NCBI GenBank assembly: GCA_005786915.1
Contig: SYCM01000034.1
Location: 1-18,697, forward strand
Length of the DNA stretch: 18,697 bases
DNA from: Bacteroidota bacterium
GTDB lineage: Bacteria; Bacteroidota; Bacteroidia; Flavobacteriales; Schleiferiaceae
Direction of reading: 5' to 3'
Below are positions 5,889 through 13,398 of the stretch, piece after piece (position 1 is the first letter of the stretch; the number at the start of each line of letters is the position of its first letter). Position numbers and translations under genes: made by a program. The notes beneath the pieces were generated by a model. The model was not told where the DNA came from and did no database searches. It saw nothing but the letters and a program-made list of their open reading frames with translations.

Positions 5889-6964
5889 TCGTCGGCGCCT
5901 TGTTGAAGTCGTTCGGCATGGTCCGCGACCCGAAGGCCCTCAATCAGGGCTCCGAGGTCGCCGTTCATCACGTCGGGGAGGTTGTATACCGTCAAGCCAA
6001 TGCGGTGGTCGGTCACGCGGCTTTGCGGAAAGTTGTAGGTGCGAATTTTCGCACTGCGGTCGCCCGTGCTCACTAGCGATTTGCGGTGCTCCGCTACGGC
6101 GGCGTCGCGTTCTGCGCGGGCCTTGTCCCAAATTCGCGCCCGAAGTACGGTCAGGGCCCGGTCGTAGTTCTGGTGCTGTGAGCGGCCGTCTTGGCATTCC
6201 ACCACGATTCCGGTCGGAAAGTGCGTGAGGCGAACGCCCGACTCGGTTTTGTTGACGTGCTGCCCTCCTGCCCCGCTCGAGCGGAAGGTGTCTTTGCGAA
6301 TGTCGACGTCGCGGATTTGCACGTCGAGCTCATCGGCCTCAGGGAGCACGGCCACGGTCGCCGCCGAGGTGTGCACTCGGCCCTGGCTTTCGGTGGCGGG
6401 CACGCGCTGTACGCGGTGCACGCCGCTTTCAAACTTGAGCACCCCGTAGACTTGCTCGCCGCGGATCTGAACGCTGGCTTCTTTGATGCCGCCCACCGAG
6501 CCCTCGGTGAGGCTCAGCATTTCGGTGGTCCATCCTTTTTCTTCGGCAAAGCGGAGGTAGGCGCGCAGGAGTTCTCCTGCAAAGAGTCCGGCCTCATCTC
6601 CCCCCGTGCCCGCGCGCACTTCGAGCACCGCATCTTTGGCGTCTTCGGGGTCTTTGGGAATCAGGAGTTCCTTGATTTCGGTTTCGAGCGAGGAAATGCG
6701 CTGGCGGGCGGCATCGAACTCTTCCTGCGCCATTTCGCGCATCTCGGGGTCTTTTTCGACGTCGAGAAGTTGCTGGGCCTCGTCGCGGTTGGCGATGGCT
6801 TGCAGGTAGCGGGTACGGGCCTGGACCAGTTCGTCGAGCTCCTTGTATTCGCGGTTCAAGCGTATGAATCGCGCGGGGTCCGCCGCCAGTTCCGGCGTCA
6901 TCAGCTGGTCGTGCACGTCCTGGTGGCGCACCCAAATGGCCTGAAGTTTCTCTACGAGGTTCAT
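5885..6964 (-). CDS. prfA: Peptide chain release factor 1
   Basis: The 359-residue protein ends translation at UAA and UAG codons. It has the N-terminal coiled region (about 1-105), the PAT stop-codon recognition tripeptide at 189-191 that separates RF1 from RF2 (which has SPF), and the universal GGQ at 233-235 within SSGAGGQHVNKT, which triggers peptide release. I chose the ATG at 6964 because the family starts here and it overlaps the purM stop as ATGA; the open frame continues to 7162 but that part lies inside purM. Its own stop is TGA, read by RF2, so there is no direct self-feedback through its own stop codon. It is in an operon with purM and pyrF, a grouping also seen in other Bacteroidota. 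Confidence 0.97.
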   Translation of the reverse strand: MNLVEKLQAIWVRHQDVHDQLMTPELAADPARFIRLNREYKELDELVQARTRYLQAIANRDEAQQLLDVEKDPEMREMAQEEFDAARQRISSLETEIKELLIPKDPEDAKDAVLEVRAGTGGDEAGLFAGELLRAYLRFAEEKGWTTEMLSLTEGSVGGIKEASVQIRGEQVYGVLKFESGVHRVQRVPATESQGRVHTSAATVAVLPEADELDVQIRDVDIRKDTFRSSGAGGQHVNKTESGVRLTHFPTGIVVECQDGRSQHQNYDRALTVLRARIWDKARAERDAAVAEHRKSLVSTGDRSAKIRTYNFPQSRVTDHRIGLTVYNLPDVMNGDLGALIEGLRVADHAERLQQGADE

Positions 6965-8142
6965 GCGCGGCGGTAGGTATGGATGCCGTCGGGGGCATGA
7001 AGTTCGACTTCGGGAGCGGCACTCGGCTCGACGCGTCCCACGATTTGAGCGTCCACCCCAAAGCTCTTGGAGACCGCCACGGCCCGCTCGGCAGCCTCGA
7101 GGCCGTCGACGTACAGCTCCATGCGGTGCCCCATGTTGAATACTTCGTACATCTGGCGCCAAGGGGTGTTGGATTCCGCGCGAATGAGTTCAAAAAGGGG
7201 CGGAATGGGGAACAACTGGTCTTTGACCACTTTGCCTTCGCGCAAAAAATGCAGCACTTTGGTTTGGGCGCCTCCGCTGCAGTGCACCGCGCCCTTGAGC
7301 GCGCTCCCCAGTTCCTTGATCGCTTGGATCATGACGGGAGCGTAGGTGCGTGTTGGAGAGAGCACCAGTTTGCCGGCGTCGAGCGGACTTCCCGTCACTG
7401 CGTCGGTTAGCTTCTTGGTTCCGCTGTATACGAGCGAAAGGTCGGTTTCGGGGGCAAAGCTCTCAGGGTAGCGCTCGGCGAGAAGGTGGTTAAAGACGTC
7501 GTGCCGTGCAGACGTGAGGCCGTTGGATCCCATTCCGCCGTTGTACTCGCGCTCGTAAGTGGCTTGACCAAAGGAGGCCAGCCCCACCACGTACTGACCG
7601 GGCGCAATGCGGGCGTTGTCAATCACGTCGCTGCGCTTCATGCGCGCCACGACGGTGCTGTCCACGATTACGGTGCGCACGACGTCGCCCACGTCCGCCG
7701 TTTCGCCGCCCGTGCTTTGAATGTCCATGCCGGCGTCCCGAAGGTCGGCCAAGACCGATTCGGTGCCTTCAATCAGCGCTTTGATGACTTCGCCGGGGAT
7801 GAGGTGCTTGTTGCGTCCGATGGTAGAGCTCAGCAAAATGGGTCCCGTGGCGCCTACGCACAGCAAGTCGTCGGTGTTCATGACGACGGCGTCTTGCGCG
7901 ATTCCGCGCCAAACGCTGAGGTCGCCCGTCTCCTTCCAGTACAGGTAGGCGAGCGACGATTTGGTTCCGGCCCCGTCGGCGTGCATCACCAAGCAGTGTT
8001 CCGGCGACCCGCTGAGGGCGTCGGGAACAATTTTGCAGAAGGCGTTCGGAAACAAGCCTTTGTCGAGCGCAGCGATCGCTTGATGGACTTCTTCTTTGCC
8101 GGAGGAAACGCCTCGGCCGGCGTAGCGGTTGCTCGAACTCAT
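6961..8142 (-). CDS. purM: Phosphoribosylformylglycinamidine cyclo-ligase (AIR synthase)
   Basis: PurM closes the imidazole ring in purine synthesis, turning FGAM and ATP into AIR. The 393-residue length fits the longer Bacteroidota form rather than the roughly 345-residue enterobacterial form. Visible motifs are DGAGTKSSLAYLYW from residue 56, MNTDDLLCVGA at 88-98 and GGETADVGD from 145, all part of the ATP-binding PurM/PurL fold. A later CSGGAQTKVLHF segment corresponds to the C-terminal domain. The ATG at 8142 is preceded by a TATTTTTG box only 5 bases away, so its mRNA may be leaderless. It is the first gene of the purM-prfA-pyrF-SDR operon and its TGA overlaps the prfA ATG. Confidence 0.95.
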   Translation of the reverse strand: MSSSNRYAGRGVSSGKEEVHQAIAALDKGLFPNAFCKIVPDALSGSPEHCLVMHADGAGTKSSLAYLYWKETGDLSVWRGIAQDAVVMNTDDLLCVGATGPILLSSTIGRNKHLIPGEVIKALIEGTESVLADLRDAGMDIQSTGGETADVGDVVRTVIVDSTVVARMKRSDVIDNARIAPGQYVVGLASFGQATYEREYNGGMGSNGLTSARHDVFNHLLAERYPESFAPETDLSLVYSGTKKLTDAVTGSPLDAGKLVLSPTRTYAPVMIQAIKELGSALKGAVHCSGGAQTKVLHFLREGKVVKDQLFPIPPLFELIRAESNTPWRQMYEVFNMGHRMELYVDGLEAAERAVAVSKSFGVDAQIVGRVEPSAAPEVELHAPDGIHTYRRA

Positions 8143-8147
8143 GGGTA

Positions 8148-8155
8148 CAAAAATA
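8148..8155 (-). promoter_or_regulatory. TAnnTTTG -7 box of the purM operon
   Basis: Minus-strand TATTTTTG fits the consensus and lies 5 bases before the purM ATG. It is made from the U-tract of the terminator that ends the upstream gene. No TTG is seen at the expected -33 position, which is occupied by the terminator stem, so the box could be a by-product of the T-rich tail. Confidence 0.45.
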
Positions 8156-8189
8156 AAACTTCCCTCCGGCGCCGGCCGAAGGGAAGTTT
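8150..8189 (-). terminator. Intrinsic terminator after the PorE-like gene
   Basis: Arms AAACTTCCC (8156-8164) and GGGAAGTTT (8181-8189) pair perfectly over 9 bases, with a GC-rich interior that contains the self-complementary CCGGCGCCGG (8166-8175). On the minus strand the stem runs into a T-rich tail (8158 to 8149). The stop codon of the preceding gene is 13 bases upstream of the hairpin. Confidence 0.85.
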
Positions 8190-8202
8190 AAAGGTTATCA
8201 AC

Positions 8203-10734
8203 CTATTTTACGCGGATGAAGGTTCCGACCGGCGGCTCAACCTTAGCCCATTCGGGATTGAGTTCCTTGAGTTCCTTTTCTCTCATTTTGAGCTCCGAGG
8301 CAATCGACTTCCAGGTCTCGCCCAGGGCCACCTGGCGGTGCTTGGCGTCGAAGTCGGCGTAGTCTCCATTGGCCGTAACCTTGAGCAGCATTCCCGGCTC
8401 GAGCTTGACTCCGCGCAGACCGCCGTTGATGCGGCGCAGGTCGGTGATGTTGATGTTGGCGTTGCGGCAAACCGTCGCAAACGTCTCCTTATCGCCCACC
8501 GTGTACACTTCGCCCTTGACGGGCTTCGGCGCCTCCTTGGCTTCAAGCGCTTTTTGCTCGGCCAGCTCCGCCGTATCCACCGGCGGCGTAAAGTCGTCGC
8601 GGATCACGCGGAAGTCGGTGCGTCGGTTCAAGGCGTTAGCCAACTCTTGCTGGGCCGCCGGCATTTTCTTGATGGTGACCTCAGTCAACTTAGTTCCTGC
8701 GGGGAAGACGTCGCTGCCCTTGCCCTTGTAGCCCGCGGGGACTTCAAAAGGCTGGGTTTCGCCCATGCCCACCGAAACGAGGCGTCCCGGAGCAATTCCC
8801 TTGCTGATCAAGAACTTGACGCAGGTATCGGCACGCTTCTGCGACAGAATTTGGTTCTTGTCGTCGGCGTCGCGGTAGTCCGTGTGCGAGCGAAGCTCGA
8901 TCACAATCGTCGGGTTCAGCACCAAAGTGCGGTATACGGTGTCGAGCGAGGCCCGCGCTTGGTCGTTGAGGTCCCACTTGGCGAGGGCAAAGTAGAGCTC
9001 GGGCAGGATCACCGGGTACTCAATGGGCGCCATAGTTGCGGCGACGTCCATCGTGTGGCGGAATACGTTTTCGCTCTCCACGAACACGAATTGGTCGAGG
9101 TTGAGGCCTACCGTATTGGCCTTGGCGCCACCGTTGAGGTACTTTTTCTTCTCAAATGCGAAGTCGTAGCTCACCTCAGCGCTGAGTTTATCGTCGACGA
9201 GTTCAAATTTGCCGAGCTTGTCGGTCATTACCGTCGCGGTAAATCCGTCGCTTCCCGCGATTTTCACGGTGGCGTTGGCCAGCGGAACTTGGTCCTTCTC
9301 GCTTTTAAGGGTTCCGCGCAAGGCGTACTTAAGGGGCACCTCGTACAAGGTCCAGAGGTCGTCTCCACCCGTGCCGCCTTCGCGGTTGGACACAAAGTAT
9401 CCGTCGCGAAGTCCGCCCGGACGCAAAATCAAGTTGAAGTCGTCGCCCGAGCTGTTGATCGGGGCCTTCAGGTTCTCGGGCTCGCCCTTGGGCAAGCCGT
9501 CCTCCCCCACTGGCACACGGAACAGATCAAATCCGCCCATGCCGGGAAGGCCGTCCGAAGCGTAGTACAAAAATCCGTCGTCGTGAATGAACGGGAACAA
9601 CTCGTCGCCCTTGGAGTTCACCAAGGCCCCCATATTCAGGGGGTTGGCCCACGTGCGCTTGCGCTTGTCGTAGCTCGCAACCCAAAGGTCCTTTCCTCCC
9701 ACGCTGCCTTCGAGGTCGCCGGCAAAGTAGAGCAGCGTTTCGTCTTCGTTCACCGAGGGATGCCCTACCGAACGCGACGAGTCCGTCGTGAGGACCACGG
9801 GGGTGGCGTCTTGCCAGGTCTGGCCCGCGCGGCGGGTCACGTAAATGGCGCAGCCGAGCTGGGCGCGCTTGACGTCCATGCAGCGGGTGAAGTACAGGTT
9901 GCGGCGCTTGCCGTCAAACGACGGCGAGCCCTCATGGTCCATCGTATTGATGATCTCAGGGAGCAATTCGGGAGCCGAAAACTTTTGGGCACGTGCCGCG
10001 GTGGGATCGGGCTTGCCCGCGCCACCCTTAGGGGCTTTTTTGCCGCCACGAGCCGTTCCGTCAGCGTTCAGGCGCTTGGTGCTGTAAATGTCCGAGAACT
10101 GCTGTCCGGTCCAGCCGTCTTTCTTCTTGCCGATGCCGCCTTCGCGGGTGGAGGTAAACAGCAATTCTTCGTAGGTTCCCTGGCGGCCGTCGAATGCGAT
10201 TCCGTATTCGTGGGCTTTGGTGTTAAGGTCGTTAACGGGTCCCACCTGAAAGCGGGTAACGGCGTTCTTCCAAGCAACGGCTGCCTTGGAGCTTTCAATG
10301 CCTTGGGCCGCGCGCGGATCTGCCGGAAAAGCCTTGGCCATGTCTTCGTAGGCCACCAGCGCGTCTTCGTACTTCTCTTGGTACTTGAGCATTTCGGCAA
10401 CGCCCAAGTAGGCCTCTGGCTGGTTGTACCCGGCCTTGATGGCGCGGCGGTACTGCGCTTCAGCAGCCTTGTACTGCGTGGTGTAGCGGTAGCACTCGCC
10501 CAAACGGTAGCTGATTTCTGCCTTTTCAGGGCGGGACTTCACTTTGCTGTACGCCTTGCGGTACAGGTCAATTGCCTTGGTGTACTCTTTACCTTGGTAG
10601 TAGTCGTCGCCTTGGCGGGCAATTTTCGGACGCTTGGGCGCGTCCCCGTCGGGAGCCTTCTGCGCCCATGCCGGAGTGGTAAGCAGCCCAAAAACAAGGG
10701 CAGCACGCAAGGCAATCATCGGTCGTGTATTCAT
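8203..10734 (-). CDS. PorE-like envelope protein: TPR, PD40 propeller, OmpA_C and C-terminal LysM
   Basis: The 843-residue protein has a signal peptide (MNTRPMIALRAALVFGLLTT, likely cut after AWA at 24). TPR-like helices span about 36-150. PD40/WD40-like propeller blades follow at about 175-465, with repeats such as HEGSPSFDG, YFAGD and YYASDGLPGMGGFDLF. A carboxypeptidase-regulatory-like beta domain covers about 470-530 and an OmpA_C domain about 575-712. Peptidoglycan-binding residues D619 (RSHTD) and R634 (SQKRA) are present. This order is that of PorE, which anchors the type IX secretion machinery to peptidoglycan. After it come two LysM-like repeats (about 742-787 and 798-843), not part of classical PorE. 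It may be PorE itself or a paralogue. The ATG at 10734 is preferred over the open frame to 10890, which overlaps glnN. A near-consensus TATTTTCG box lies at 10765-10772. Confidence 0.85.
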   Translation of the reverse strand: MNTRPMIALRAALVFGLLTTPAWAQKAPDGDAPKRPKIARQGDDYYQGKEYTKAIDLYRKAYSKVKSRPEKAEISYRLGECYRYTTQYKAAEAQYRRAIKAGYNQPEAYLGVAEMLKYQEKYEDALVAYEDMAKAFPADPRAAQGIESSKAAVAWKNAVTRFQVGPVNDLNTKAHEYGIAFDGRQGTYEELLFTSTREGGIGKKKDGWTGQQFSDIYSTKRLNADGTARGGKKAPKGGAGKPDPTAARAQKFSAPELLPEIINTMDHEGSPSFDGKRRNLYFTRCMDVKRAQLGCAIYVTRRAGQTWQDATPVVLTTDSSRSVGHPSVNEDETLLYFAGDLEGSVGGKDLWVASYDKRKRTWANPLNMGALVNSKGDELFPFIHDDGFLYYASDGLPGMGGFDLFRVPVGEDGLPKGEPENLKAPINSSGDDFNLILRPGGLRDGYFVSNREGGTGGDDLWTLYEVPLKYALRGTLKSEKDQVPLANATVKIAGSDGFTATVMTDKLGKFELVDDKLSAEVSYDFAFEKKKYLNGGAKANTVGLNLDQFVFVESENVFRHTMDVAATMAPIEYPVILPELYFALAKWDLNDQARASLDTVYRTLVLNPTIVIELRSHTDYRDADDKNQILSQKRADTCVKFLISKGIAPGRLVSVGMGETQPFEVPAGYKGKGSDVFPAGTKLTEVTIKKMPAAQQELANALNRRTDFRVIRDDFTPPVDTAELAEQKALEAKEAPKPVKGEVYTVGDKETFATVCRNANINITDLRRINGGLRGVKLEPGMLLKVTANGDYADFDAKHRQVALGETWKSIASELKMREKELKELNPEWAKVEPPVGTFIRVK

Positions 10735-10764
10735 AGGGTCTAGGCGTTTCAGGCGCTGAAGACA

Positions 10765-10772
10765 CGAAAATA
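10765..10772 (-). promoter_or_regulatory. Possible -7 box of the PorE-like gene (one mismatch)
   Basis: Minus-strand TATTTTCG differs from TAnnTTTG by one base and lies 30 bases before the ATG, just beyond the glnN terminator. No -33 TTG is evident. It is the best candidate in this intergenic stretch, but weak. Confidence 0.35.
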
Positions 10773-10792
10773 GCAAATGCAACCCGATAAAA

Positions 10793-10827
10793 CGAGAAAA
10801 GCCCTTCACGCCGAAGCGCAAAGGGCT
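10793..10827 (-). terminator. Intrinsic terminator after glnN, with UUCG tetraloop
   Basis: On the minus strand AGCCCTT (10827-10821) pairs with AAGGGCT (10806-10800). Inside is a CGC-TTCG-GCG mini-stem (10809-10818), an exceptionally stable tetraloop. The stem is followed by TTTT (counting the last stem base), CTCG and a further TTTT. The glnN stop codon is 20 bases upstream. Confidence 0.85.
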
Positions 10828-10847
10828 ATATTTCTCGGTCGAAGGCC

Positions 10848-13037
10848 TTAGCGAATGTAGAGCAGCTCGCGGTACTTCGGCAACGGCCAAGTGTCGTTGT
10901 CCACAATCAACTCCATCTTGTCGACCTCGTAGCGTATCGACGACAGATAGGGCTTCACGGTGTCGCAGTAGGCCAGCGCCCGTTCGCGGGCGGACTCGAT
11001 CTTGTTAGCCTTCTTGCGCGCCTCGGTCATTTCTTCTACGTGACGGAGGGCCGCAGAAATGCGCTCGCTGAGTTCTTCGACCAGCAAAAGCTGTTCATTG
11101 CACGACTTCTTAAACGTCGCCTCAGGAAGTAAGGCCTTAAGGCGCAGCAGGTTTTCGCTCAGCACACTTTGGTACTTGATCGCCGCGGGGATGATGTGGT
11201 TGTTCACCAAATCTCCGAGGGTACGGCTCTCAATTTGAAGGTGCTTGAAGTACTCCTCCTGAAGGATTTCGTAGCGCGCATGCAGCTCTATCTTGCTCAA
11301 AACGCCGTGGTTGGCAAACAAGTTCTCGGCGTCCTTGGTCACCAAAAAGTCGAGTGCTCGGGGCGTGTCGGGCGTATTTTTTAAGCCGCGCTTCGCCGCC
11401 TCTTCCTTCCAAGCGTCGCTGTACCCGTCGCCTTCGAAGCGAATTTTCTTTGAGGCCTTAATGTAGTCCTTGAGTACGTTGAAGATGGCGTCGTCCTTTT
11501 TGAGACCCTGAGCGATTTGGGCGTCAACGTCGGCCTTGAACTTAATGAGCTGGTCACTGACCATCAGGTTCAACGTAGTCATGGCGTGCGAGCAGTTTGC
11601 CAGGGAACCCACCGCGCGCAGCTCAAACTTATTGCCCGTGAAGGCAAATGGGGACGTGCGGTTGCGGTCGGTATTGTCCAGCAGGATTTCGGGAATTTTG
11701 CCGACGACGTTCAACTTGAGTTCCGTCTTCTTTTCGGGTGACATTTTGCCGCCCTCGAGTTTCTCCAGCTCGTCGAGCACTTCGGTCAATTGGGTGCCAA
11801 TAAACACCGAAATAATGGCCGGCGGAGCTTCGTTGGCACCCAAGCGGTGGTCGTTGCTCGCCGAGGCTATGGCCGCACGAATCAGGTCGGCGCGGTCGTG
11901 CATCGCCTTGATCGTGTTCACGAAAAACGACAAGAAAAGCAGATTGCGCTTGGGGGTAGTTCCCGGAGCAAGCAGGTTGATTCCGGTATCGGTGGCCAAC
12001 GACCAGTTGTTGTGCTTGCCCGATCCGTTAACCCCAGCAAACGGTTTTTCGTGCAATAGAACGCGGAAGTGGTGGCGGGTCGCCACCTTCTGTAGCAGGT
12101 CCATGAACAGGGAGTTATGGTCCACGGCTACGTTGGCTTCCTCAAAAATAGGCGCGAACTCAAACTGGCCCGGAGCCACTTCATTGTGGCGCGTCTTGAC
12201 GGGAATTCCGAGCAGGTGGCTCTCGAACTCGATCTCGCGCATGAACTGAATGACGCGCTCGGGAATGCTGCCGAAGTAGTGGTCCTCCATCTGCTGGCCT
12301 TTCGCGGGCGAATGCCCCACCAGCGTACGGCCGGTCATGACCAGGTCCGGGCGTGCATGAAAGAGTGCCTCGTCAATCAAGAAGTACTCCTGCTCCCAGC
12401 CCAGGGTAGCATGCACCTTGGTTACATTTTTGTCAAAGTACTGGCAGACGGCCGTTGCGGCGTGGTCGATCACCTGAAGCGAACGAAGAAGTGGGGTTTT
12501 GTTGTCCAAGGCTTCGCCCGTGTAGGCGACAAAGACCGACGGAATGCACAGCGTGTCTGCCAAGACAAACGCGGGCGACGTCGGATCCCAAGCGGTGTAG
12601 CCGCGGGCCTCAAACGTATTGCGAATTCCGCCGTTGGGAAAGCTCGAGGCGTCAGGCTCTGCTTGAACCAGCATGCCGCCGTTGAATTTCTCGATGGCGT
12701 AGCCGTCGGACGTGGGCTCAAAGAACGCATCGTGCTTTTCTGCCGTCGCGCCGGTAAGTGGCTGGAACCAGTGCGTGTAGTGCGACGCACCTTTAGCCAT
12801 GGCCCACGCCTTCATCGCGGTTGCGACTTGGTCGGCAATAGCGCGGTCAATTTTATCGCCGCGCTCAATGGCCTTCATTACGGATTCAAAAGCTTCTTTG
12901 GGCATGTACTCGCGCATCGCCTTTTTGTTGAAGACGTTGGCCCCGAAGTACTCGGATGCCTTACCAGCGGGCTTGGAGAATTCGGCGGGCTTGTGCAAAA
13001 GGGCGGCTTCGAGGCCGAGGTAGCGTGAAGTGGGCAT
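10848..13037 (-). CDS. glnN: Glutamine synthetase type III
   Basis: The enzyme makes glutamine from glutamate, ammonia and ATP in the cytoplasm. The 729-residue length marks it as GSIII (about 700-730 residues), not GSI or GSII (about 350-470). GSIII motifs are clear: WEQEYFLID at 214-222 with metal-binding glutamates, the 281-296 segment KTRHNEVAPGQFEFAP, and the 331-346 segment KPFAGVNGSGKHNNWS for nucleotide and glutamate binding. A further DNTDRNRTSPFAFTGNKFE segment lies near residue 455. The C-terminal helical region (about 590-729) is the GSIII extension. GSIII is the usual glutamine synthetase of Bacteroidota and lacks the GSI adenylylation system. It forms its own transcript: a TAnnTTTG box within a perfect palindrome upstream, and a strong terminator downstream. 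Confidence 0.97.
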   Translation of the reverse strand: MPTSRYLGLEAALLHKPAEFSKPAGKASEYFGANVFNKKAMREYMPKEAFESVMKAIERGDKIDRAIADQVATAMKAWAMAKGASHYTHWFQPLTGATAEKHDAFFEPTSDGYAIEKFNGGMLVQAEPDASSFPNGGIRNTFEARGYTAWDPTSPAFVLADTLCIPSVFVAYTGEALDNKTPLLRSLQVIDHAATAVCQYFDKNVTKVHATLGWEQEYFLIDEALFHARPDLVMTGRTLVGHSPAKGQQMEDHYFGSIPERVIQFMREIEFESHLLGIPVKTRHNEVAPGQFEFAPIFEEANVAVDHNSLFMDLLQKVATRHHFRVLLHEKPFAGVNGSGKHNNWSLATDTGINLLAPGTTPKRNLLFLSFFVNTIKAMHDRADLIRAAIASASNDHRLGANEAPPAIISVFIGTQLTEVLDELEKLEGGKMSPEKKTELKLNVVGKIPEILLDNTDRNRTSPFAFTGNKFELRAVGSLANCSHAMTTLNLMVSDQLIKFKADVDAQIAQGLKKDDAIFNVLKDYIKASKKIRFEGDGYSDAWKEEAAKRGLKNTPDTPRALDFLVTKDAENLFANHGVLSKIELHARYEILQEEYFKHLQIESRTLGDLVNNHIIPAAIKYQSVLSENLLRLKALLPEATFKKSCNEQLLLVEELSERISAALRHVEEMTEARKKANKIESARERALAYCDTVKPYLSSIRYEVDKMELIVDNDTWPLPKYRELLYIR

Positions 13038-13048
13038 AAAAATGAGTT

Positions 13049-13070
13049 TAGCGGTACAAAAATACCGCTA
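13049..13070 (-). promoter_or_regulatory. Perfect inverted repeat around the glnN -7 box: candidate operator
   Basis: TAGCGGTA (13049-13056) and TACCGCTA (13063-13070) are exact inverted 8-base arms around a 6-base centre. The minus-strand TATTTTTG (13057-13064), which matches the -7 consensus, covers the centre and the first bases of one arm. The box is 19 bases before the glnN ATG. Because RNA would start near or within the downstream arm, a full RNA hairpin is unlikely, so a DNA-binding regulator is the better explanation. Confidence 0.6.
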
Positions 13071-13146
13071 TCTCAAGAAACATCATAAAAAAAATCATTT
13101 TTTTATCAACAACACCCTTTAAAAAGGGGGGTCAAAGGATAAAAAA
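13071..13146. other. AT-rich spacer between tatA and glnN
   Basis: This spacer holds an AT palindrome (13085-13106, eight As then seven Ts around TCA) and a small CCCTTT/AAAGGG inverted repeat (13115-13128). Neither is followed by a good U-tract on the minus strand, so no clear terminator for tatA can be assigned. The A/T tracts lie upstream of the glnN promoter and could act as a curved or UP-like element. Confidence 0.4.
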
Positions 13147-13395
13147 CTACTTTTTTCGTGGCACTACCCCCTCAATTTCGGACTTAAGGTCGTCGGCAAC
13201 ATCTTTTAAGTCTTTGATCCCAGACTGTTCGTCCGACATGAGTTGCTGGGTAAGGTCCGCTTGGGCGTTCTTCACCGTGCGAATGCCTTTAGCAACCGAG
13301 CGCACAAAGCCAGGTAAACGGTCGGGGCCAAAAAGCATCAGCGCCGCAAAAAGCAGAACGACTACTTCCCCGGCGCTGATGAATAAAAAGGACAT
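13147..13395 (-). CDS. tatA: Sec-independent translocase subunit, TatA/TatB family
   Basis: The 82-residue protein has the Tat layout: a short N-terminal membrane helix (about residues 4-22), the hinge motif LFGPDRLPGF (21-30), an amphipathic helix to about 50, and an acidic-then-basic tail. TatA forms the channel or membrane-thinning assembly that moves folded proteins with twin-arginine signals. A glutamate at position 10 in the membrane helix recalls TatB, but single TatA-type proteins in Bacteroidota often have it, so TatA versus TatB is not settled. It starts 3 bases after the secDF stop and is likely translated from the same mRNA, linking Sec and Tat export. No tatC lies in the window. 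Confidence 0.88.
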   Translation of the reverse strand: MSFLFISAGEVVVLLFAALMLFGPDRLPGFVRSVAKGIRTVKNAQADLTQQLMSDEQSGIKDLKDVADDLKSEIEGVVPRKK

Positions 13396-13398
13396 GGC

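Noticed and set aside
6191..6976. 261-codon open frame opposite prfA
   Set aside because: It covers the antisense of the RF1 PAT and GGQ regions; its phenylalanine- and glycine-rich translation is a codon-bias artefact.
6965..7162. N-terminal extension of prfA into purM
   Set aside because: The added residues are arginine-rich out-of-frame purM sequence; RF1 proteins start at the MNLVEKL position.
7486..10743. 1085-codon open frame on the plus strand opposite purM and the PorE-like gene
   Set aside because: It is antisense to two genes with clear family motifs, spans their intergenic terminator, and its translation has no recognisable motif. GC-rich codon bias removes stops from the opposite frame.
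12117..13028. 303-codon open frame opposite glnN
   Set aside because: It is antisense to conserved GSIII sequence, with no motif and no start context.
13085..13128. An intrinsic terminator for tatA
   Set aside because: The AT palindrome would be a weak stem, and the CCCTTT/AAAGGG repeat has a two-base loop and no U-tract on the minus strand.
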